Shown here in pieces: positions 57,232 to 64,000 of a stretch of 64,000 bases of DNA (positions within the stretch are counted from its first letter, which is position 1; the number at the start of each line of letters is the position of its first letter). A program made the translations under genes and the position numbers. The notes beneath the pieces were generated by a model, which worked only from the letters and a program-made list of their open reading frames with translations, had not been told where the DNA came from and searched no databases. This DNA comes from Drosophila pseudoobscura (lineage: Eukaryota > Arthropoda > Insecta > Diptera > Drosophilidae): assembly GCF_009870125.1 (NCBI RefSeq), contig NC_046683.1, positions 62,077,869 to 62,141,868 on the forward strand. The letters are read 5' to 3'.

Positions 57232-60200
57232 GTAAGAACAGGGGGTTCCTTAAGCAACTGTAATTAATATGGATGGCCGGATCCCCCAAGGGGTGTGTTC
57301 TTAATGAAACAAAAACAAAACAAAAAAAATAACATAATTGGCATCGGAACAAAAAGGCTCAACCAAAAAAGGGCTCAATTCTGTAATGGTTTAAAGAGAA
57401 CGCAAAGAAATTGAATTAAAGAATTTATGATGCAAGGGAAAAGGAATAAATTCAAAGGATTTTGGAAGGAAAGTCATGTATATTCTTTTTATACAAAATA
57501 TTTAAGAAGTCTTGAGGACCCAATTGAGTATTGAGTGGTTCAGTAAACCAATCAAAATTTCGAATAAGATCATCCCTGCCTCTGTGTAAGCGTTTTGCCA
57601 ACAATCTTAAATCTCTGGAAATTCATTTCCAGTAAATCCCCCATATAAATTCATCTGCTATCTGGTATCTGCTATTGAACCCTTAAATCACCTTCAAGCG
57701 CATCGCACATACGGAGAAATCACTCAAAAAAATGCTGTATTTTTGTTTGACAAATTCCCAAAGGAGGTGGCAATTTAACGGCAGTTTGTACCCAGATAAC
57801 CTTTACCGTCGAGTCGATGTTCTGCGTGATAGCCTTCCCACCAGGCTACACTGCTCCTCCGGCTGTAAGCCTGGGTGGAACGTCTGGGCTTAGGTTAAGC
57901 ACACACAGGAGGAGCACAGGAGCAGGAGCAGGCGGGTTAAAGAAGAAAGAAATATAACGAAAAAAAGCAGAGGAAGAAAAATAAAAGCGAGGCTCAAGTG
58001 GCACAGCGCTTAACACAAATTAGACGCACTTAATTACAGAGCAAACAGTCGCAAGGAGCAGTCGTAAAATATGCAAAAAAAAAGCAACAAAAAAAAGAAG
58101 CAAAACCCAGCCAACCTCAAGTAAGAAAATATTTAAGCAGAAATTTGGCTGGGGATCAAGTGGTGGGGAAAGGGAAGGGGGTAGTCTGGGGAGGAACATT
58201 CAATTTTGGCCATTCAGAAGTTGTGGCTTAAAACCCAATTAAACGAATTGGCAAAAATTTAATTACAATTTCAGTTTCGTTTTCATTCTAAGAGAGAAAC
58301 GGCCCAACGGGGGAGGACATAGAAGGCAACAAACCAGAGGCAGAAAGGGAGATGGGGAAAAGGGCGAAAAATGTTATGCCAGCTGTTGGCAAAGTTTATA
58401 GAAAACTAATATTAATTTAAAGTGAAAACAATTAACTGCATTTATGAGTGGCAGCACGATTCAAAGGGGAAGACGGTAGGCCCGAGAAAGTGGGCAAAAT
58501 GGTTCATATTTGCTGGAAAGTGACGAGGGTACAACGAGATGGAATAAGATTAGTTTTGCAGAGATTTTTGATTATCAGAAGGCAACAAATATGAAGACTT
58601 AAGAACATTGGATTAAAGAAATAAGTAAATTGTAAAGAAAAGAGAATAAGACTTCTACCACCTCTTTTTGGCCCCACATAAAATCCCATTTAAAATTATA
58701 TTTCTACCGTTTTTGGTGCGAGGTTGAATCGATCTAGAAGCCGAACGCCTCCAAACCGCAGACCAAACTTTTGAACTTGGATGGAAAGTATTTCAAAGTA
58801 CATATACAAAAAAGAATCCTGTGAAATTTAAAGTTATATTTCTGTAAATTCAAGTCAAAATTATTTTTTAAAAACATTTTGTTTATTCTATAGTACTTCC
58901 ATCATAAATTTTTTTAAATATACTAAATTCCAAATTTTATATAACAATATTTTGCTTAACAAAATTGACTATTAAACGTTCATTATTGATAAAAAAAAAT
59001 TGTATTACATGTAAGCAAATATGCAAAAATATGCAACGGAACAAAGTTCAACTTTGGCACAATATTGTGAAGATTCTAGACGTTGCAGCATTTGTATACT
59101 AAAACAGGCTAAATTGTACAATGTTTCCTTTAAAATGCAGGTTGTTTTATAAAAGTATCTTATTTCGTTCAGAAGTTATTAATTTAGCAAGCTGTCAGGG
59201 CCAAAGGCCCAACTGTGCCTTCCTCTGGTTCCTTCAGACGGGTGCTGCTGCGGAGGGGGGGCGGACCTGTCCCTTGTGTTTGGAGAGTTTCGAAAGGATA
59301 AACTTTCAATTAGATTTGGGAGACCCAATTACTGGAATAAAAGTATCATCCGTTGGTCAATATTCAAGGCTTCAAGCCCCAATCCCTGCCAGGCCCAAAT
59401 TATCAATGCAAATGCCATGGAACTTCTCAATCGGCCCACGTACATAACACCGCACAAGTTTTGCGGGCCCCGGGGCTGCCTCAACCCTTTGCTGATGCCC
59501 CCAACAACAGCTATTTCCTGTTCCGCTTGGGCCCCACGTTTAGCCACGTTTTATCTGGCCAAACAATAGGCTCATTAGTGGAACAGCCCGCCCTCCCGGC
59601 CCATACCTCAGCCGAAAACGTGCCACGCCTCTTGGCCAAAAACTTTTCTTAATATCAGGAAGCGAAAAAAATATGGCATAAAATAATATTTTTGTTTGCC
59701 CGGAACTTTGCAGAGTAATTAACCGAGTAAATGGAAAACTTTAATGGCCAGGAAAATCCCGAGGAAAATCTTTGGCACTTGCCCATAATTGGAAATGAGA
59801 ATATTCACTTGAATTATTCAGGGCGAAAATTTAATGCTGCTGAGGGAAAGTAATCGAATGCAAGCCGGTAGAGCTCCAAAACTATTGTCCGGAGGCGGGG
59901 GATTTGGACACCCCGCCCCCCCGTCGGAAACTTGTGCCATCCACTCGAGAGTTTGGCTGCTGTCAATCGGTGACTCGAACTGAAACAGGCAGCTCGGCAG
60001 CCCGGCAGACCGACAGCCCGGCAAAGGCTCAAGTGGCGACAAAGTAGCGCAAAATGAATATGCAGAGTGCTTCTTGCAACAGAGACTCAACTGTCAACTT
60101 TCGAGGAAAGTCCTTATCCTTACACTTGCCCTTACCCTGCCTTACATCCAGCCAGAAACAAGTAATTCCACTTTATTTAAGTTTTCGCTTTGGCCATAAA

Positions 60201-61149
60201 CCGCTTTCGACCAGAAAACGGATGCCAATGCGTTTAAGTTTAGTTCACTTCGGAAACTGCACTAAAATGGAAATCAAGAAAAATGCTCAACGCCCTTTGG
60301 GGCGCGGCAAAAAGTTTCTTATTTTTGCGACTGAAGTGCAAATCTTTTCTGGAGGACGCACAGTGCAATTGGCAACAATGCTGAGGATTTCGAATGTCCT
60401 TGAAAGGGAATTGGTGGAGCACAGAGCACATAGCACAGCACACTCTCTCAACCTCCTTTTAATTTCTATTGAAAATATTTCCTTTTCAATATCATTTTGT
60501 AATATCCAATGAAATACATTTCAGATTAGGATAAACCGTGCCAGACTTTTAAGTTTTCTGCTTTTTAAGAGCTTTTCCATCGCGATTTTCAACAAAAAAA
60601 AAACAAATAACTTTATTCATAAATGAATCTATGTACATATATTCTATAAGACTTGCTTATCACTTTTCAATGGGCTATGTTCTTGAAATTGGCCCAAATG
60701 TTCACTGTTTTTGGACACGGATTCAAGGACTGTCTAATATTCAATCTCGAAATGCTGAAACTTTGAAAAAGAAATCACAGAATGTGAGAGGTAAATCATT
60801 CGGCACTTTCCCAATCATGATCTTGGGAAAGCTGAGACTGGGGAAATTACAAATACTTCCATGCGGGACATCGTTCTTATTATATAGTAAATTCCCAATG
60901 ATATATATTTTTTAATAAAGGTACAGCTTGACGAGGTCTGCCTTTTATATTTGTAACCTAAAAGGGAGCTCCAAAAAAATTATATTTATTTAAAAACAAT
61001 TTTCCTGGAAGATTAAAATCCATTTTCGCGATTTTTTGGCTCTCAGAAGGAAGTATCCCTAAAGCAAGGCTTTAGCCTCTTTTGGCTTGAAAAGGCTTCT
61101 TATAATTCGGTTTCATTTGATTCGCTTTAAAACACTCATACCGTCAATT
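57232..61149. other. Non-coding stretch, probably first-intron sequence
   Basis: No supported exon. A stem with CCCACCAGGCT and AGCCTGGGTGG arms occurs at about 57838-57882 with one bulge. The stretch from 58780 to 59110 is very A/T-rich. No repeat family was recognised. Confidence 0.4.
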
Positions 61150-61662
61150 GTGGTTTTGTTTCAGGATCAAATTGATATATCCATGATTCGTCCTATGACT
61201 TATTACGATGTTTAAGACGTGGCTGTAAGTGATCACCATTTCTTCCCATCAATTAACAAGAGCCTCGGTGGAAAATTCTTCTTGGCGGCCGATTAATAAT
61301 GCCCAGAAATTTTTCTATCTTATGGTTTTTCAAATGACGATATGCCCATCCTCATGATATTCGTTCTGAAGCGAAGGACGTACAATACTGTATTCTTTTT
61401 ACCAAATTTTTCGCAGTGGCGACGCCTGGTTTTTCATTACCAAAAGTACAAAAAATGTATCGAGGCATTCCAATCCTGACACGGAAAAACGACCATTTTC
61501 CGTTAATTCCAAAACGGAACCGTCCAAGTAACAGTTCTGGCTATGATTTGGCCATAAAGCCATGAAAAAACCTTTACCAGTTTGTACTAACAATAGCCAA
61601 AGCGAGAGACGTTGAAGGCAGTTCTTTCTGTGCAGACATTTCTCGCACCCAATGGGATCCAA
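61150..61662 (-). mobile_element. Decayed mariner-like transposase fragment
   Basis: On the - strand a frame at 61192-61153 reads DESWIYQFDPETK, which matches the block around the first catalytic Asp of mariner transposases. An in-frame stop sits immediately before it, and the preceding residues (HVLNIVIS) fit in a shifted frame. A further broken open stretch extends up to 61662, but I could not assign it to the N-terminal domain with confidence. No terminal inverted repeats were located, so the ends given are only the span of interest. Confidence 0.45.
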
Positions 61663-64000
61663 AAATGTTTAATATTTTACTCTCTCACTGACCATAGAGA
61701 ATAAACAAGCCATAATTTCTGACTCTTTTCATGCATTCTGTTCAGCATTCTGTTCAGTTTGATTGCCAAACACAAAACACCCATCGTTAAACCCTTTTCA
61801 GCATTCCAATGAATACTTGACTTCCATTTTTACACCCAATGCCACACTAAAAGGCACACAGTGTGCAAAAACTATATGGATAAAGTGCCAGGATCTTAAC
61901 TTTCGACACTAAAGTCCAGTCCGGGGATAAGGACGTTGCGCATACGCCTCGGTATGTGCCCCGGATGCGGAGTGGTCTCTCTGTGGCACACACAAAGAGC
62001 CATAAACATGAAAGGCCTTGGCGATGAAATGCTAAACAATAAATAATGAAATAAAAAGCTAGCCAAAAAGGCAAAGGAAAGCGAGAGAGAGGGAGAGCGA
62101 AGGAGAACGAATAGAGTCCTACAAAATTAAGGAAATTAAATATTTACGTATGAAAGCAGACGAGGAAATTACGCATAGTAAATTATAAAGAACAAAAAGA
62201 GAGGAAGGACCCCCCAATGGGCATTACTGTGTCCTTGTAGTTGTCCCAAAAAGTACACACACACACACACACACACTCACACGCAATGGCCATTAATTTT
62301 TTTTTATGCCAGGCATAATCTTTCCCGCTTGCGGTATTTTGTTTGTCTTCATTTGCATTGGCAAACCCCCAAAGCCCCGCTCTCCAACGTCTAACCCATC
62401 GATAGTATGCCAAAAATCTCATGCGTGGCGACAAAAACAGAGAAAAACCAAAACAAAAACAAAAGAAAAGAGAAGAGAAGCGTGAGGGAAACGCCAGAGC
62501 CCACACAGACGCAGAGCAGAAATCGACGTCTTTAATGATTTGCCTTCAACCACAAAGAGTACGGAAGGACGGGGGGAAGGGGGGATGGGGGGAAGGGCGT
62601 CCATTGGAGGTTGGAGGTGAGGATCTGGAAAAAACCAAAAATCTCTCTCTAGGGGATGCACACACTCTCCTTTCTCCTCCTTCCACCTTCTTCCCAGCGC
62701 CCTCCTCCCTGCCGAACCCAATATCTCTCTGTGTATATTTCGGCTTGTGAGGAGCCATTTGAATACGTATGCATACTTAATTTGCCACGGCTTTGCCTGT
62801 GGAAGTCCGCTCACAAAGCGGAAGAACAGCGGGCCAGAGGACCAGGCAGAGGGGCAGGAATATCCGGACCATATAGCCGGATACGCCGAATGGCATACTA
62901 CATTATTGATTGGATATTTGTGAGGGAATTTAATAAAATATGCAAATTCTTCGCTTTCTTAGGAGAGGGGCGGGTGGTCCGCACTCAATCGAAAGACGAG
63001 ACGAGCCTCCATCAACGATTGAGTGGCTCTTCAGCTCTGAAGAGTGGAATCAACAAGGTCTAAGACGTCGGGGGGAGACGGGGGCTGAAGCTGGGTCAAC
63101 AACAGTGAGCCAACAGCTGAAGAGCTTTGGGATTAATTAAGACTCAAAAGGGTCGAAGGGCGAGGACCAGGACGACTGTTGTCGTAATAAAGTAGGTTGA
63201 AATATGTGTGGGGTGGGGGCACAAAATTCCAGGTTTTGGCTAACCCTAACTAATCAAATCCAATTTAAGCCAACTCGATTGACCATTGCCTGAATCTCCC
63301 TTTATTAACCATGTCCAGCATATTTGGAGACACTCCAAGAAATTCGCAACGTCCATGGTATGTCCATGGAAATTTAGTGTGTGTAGCCCTCTGGCACGGG
63401 CACCGCTGCCTCGTCTGAACAGGCGGGATCTCTTCTACAATTCGTCCGACTCTTCTAGTCCTTACTCCATGCCTCATAGTATAACAGCTATAATGCACAG
63501 AGCTATAACGGATCGATCCAAGCCTCAGCAATCGACACCAAAGATGCCAAATTCTCTCTCAATTCCAACGCATTTAAATCAGATCTATCTTAAGTAATAT
63601 ATTTAAATAAATACAAAATGAAAATAATGGAGTAAGTGCATCAATGGGAAAACACCGATATAATATATCCAGTTCCTATTACAATGTCTTCAATTTATAC
63701 TATCCCTAAGTCCCTAATCGAATTATTCATAGTCTCTTCTTAAACATTCATTTGGGACATTCACTCCCTTATCGAACCACCTTCCTACTCGAGAACTCGC
63801 TCTGAAAGCTGATCCATCAATAATATTACTCTTCGCGGAAAACATCAATACCGAAAACTTCATTACATATGATGAAACAATTCAATTTCAAGAACAGAAG
63901 CCAGGCATTTCCATTTCAAACGCCGTGAGGGTCTAGGCCGTTAATCTCTTTCTGCCCAGATTTCCTGGGCAGCTAGTCATAAAACGCTGCTAACTCCCAC
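61663..64000. other. Non-coding right end of the window
   Basis: No supported gene. It contains a CA array (62257-62276), a G-rich quadruplex candidate (62571-62597) and A/T-rich sequence. It may belong to the long intron inferred from the exon at 56918-57231. Confidence 0.4.
62571..62597. repeat. G-rich tract with G-quadruplex potential
   Basis: Three runs of six G and a fourth of three, separated by AA or AT, on the + strand. Confidence 0.85.

Noticed and set aside
1-64000. tRNA or rRNA genes
   Set aside because: Looked for GGTTCRANTCC-type B boxes and cloverleaf-sized dyads by eye; none convincing. A dedicated tRNA scan would settle it.

Overview
The window is nuclear DNA from a fly, very probably a Drosophila. 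It has short introns (53-92 bp) with GTAAGT/GTGAGA donors and CTAAT-type branch points. Coding exons are GC-rich, and the long non-coding stretches are full of CA, GA, CAG and AAT microsatellites and A/T-rich blocks. The gene set (a TRMT2A-type tRNA methyltransferase, a GPCPD1-type phosphodiesterase and an OST-alpha-like transporter) fits Muller element D as I remember it. No synteny search was possible, and the species is not determinable here. An obscura-group fly is only a guess.

Layout. At 0.2-2.2 kb (+) lies a complete three-exon tRNA uracil-5-methyltransferase gene. From 2.5 to 8.4 kb is a stretch that looks like the multi-promoter 5' region of the next gene, with several candidate first or early exons. 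At 8.4-10.4 kb (+) is an intronless CBM20 + GDPD phosphodiesterase with a signal peptide. At 11.6-12.3 kb (+) is a three-exon ApoD-like lipocalin that lacks the middle of its barrel. At 13.0-15.1 kb (+) is a second CBM20 + GDPD gene, a tandem paralogue whose catalytic His and a metal-ligand Glu are replaced. At 15.5-16.1 kb (-) is a small secreted Gln/His-rich protein with a good TATA box.

From 16.2 to 48.2 kb I find no convincing gene. This 32 kb holds many microsatellites, G-rich tracts, a C-rich/G-poor block at 38.6 kb and an odd cluster at 41.6-43.8 kb. The cluster has a perfect 30-bp-stem hairpin, a tandemly duplicated module and two diverged ~118-bp direct repeats that bracket them. At 48.3-49.4 kb (-) is a complete three-exon OST-alpha-like transporter. 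At 56.9-57.2 kb (+) a TATA/Inr promoter and a spliced-looking non-coding exon suggest that a gene with a long first intron begins here and codes beyond the right edge. A decayed mariner fragment sits near 61.2 kb (-).

The coding genes do not form an obvious pathway. The two GDPD genes and the lipocalin form a block of predicted secreted proteins on one strand, with the small His/Gln-rich secreted gene convergent to it. The most unusual coding observations are the pseudo-phosphodiesterase and the internally deleted lipocalin. The most unusual non-coding one is the 41.6-43.8 kb cluster. All exon boundaries are read by eye from splice consensus and frame, without transcript evidence.
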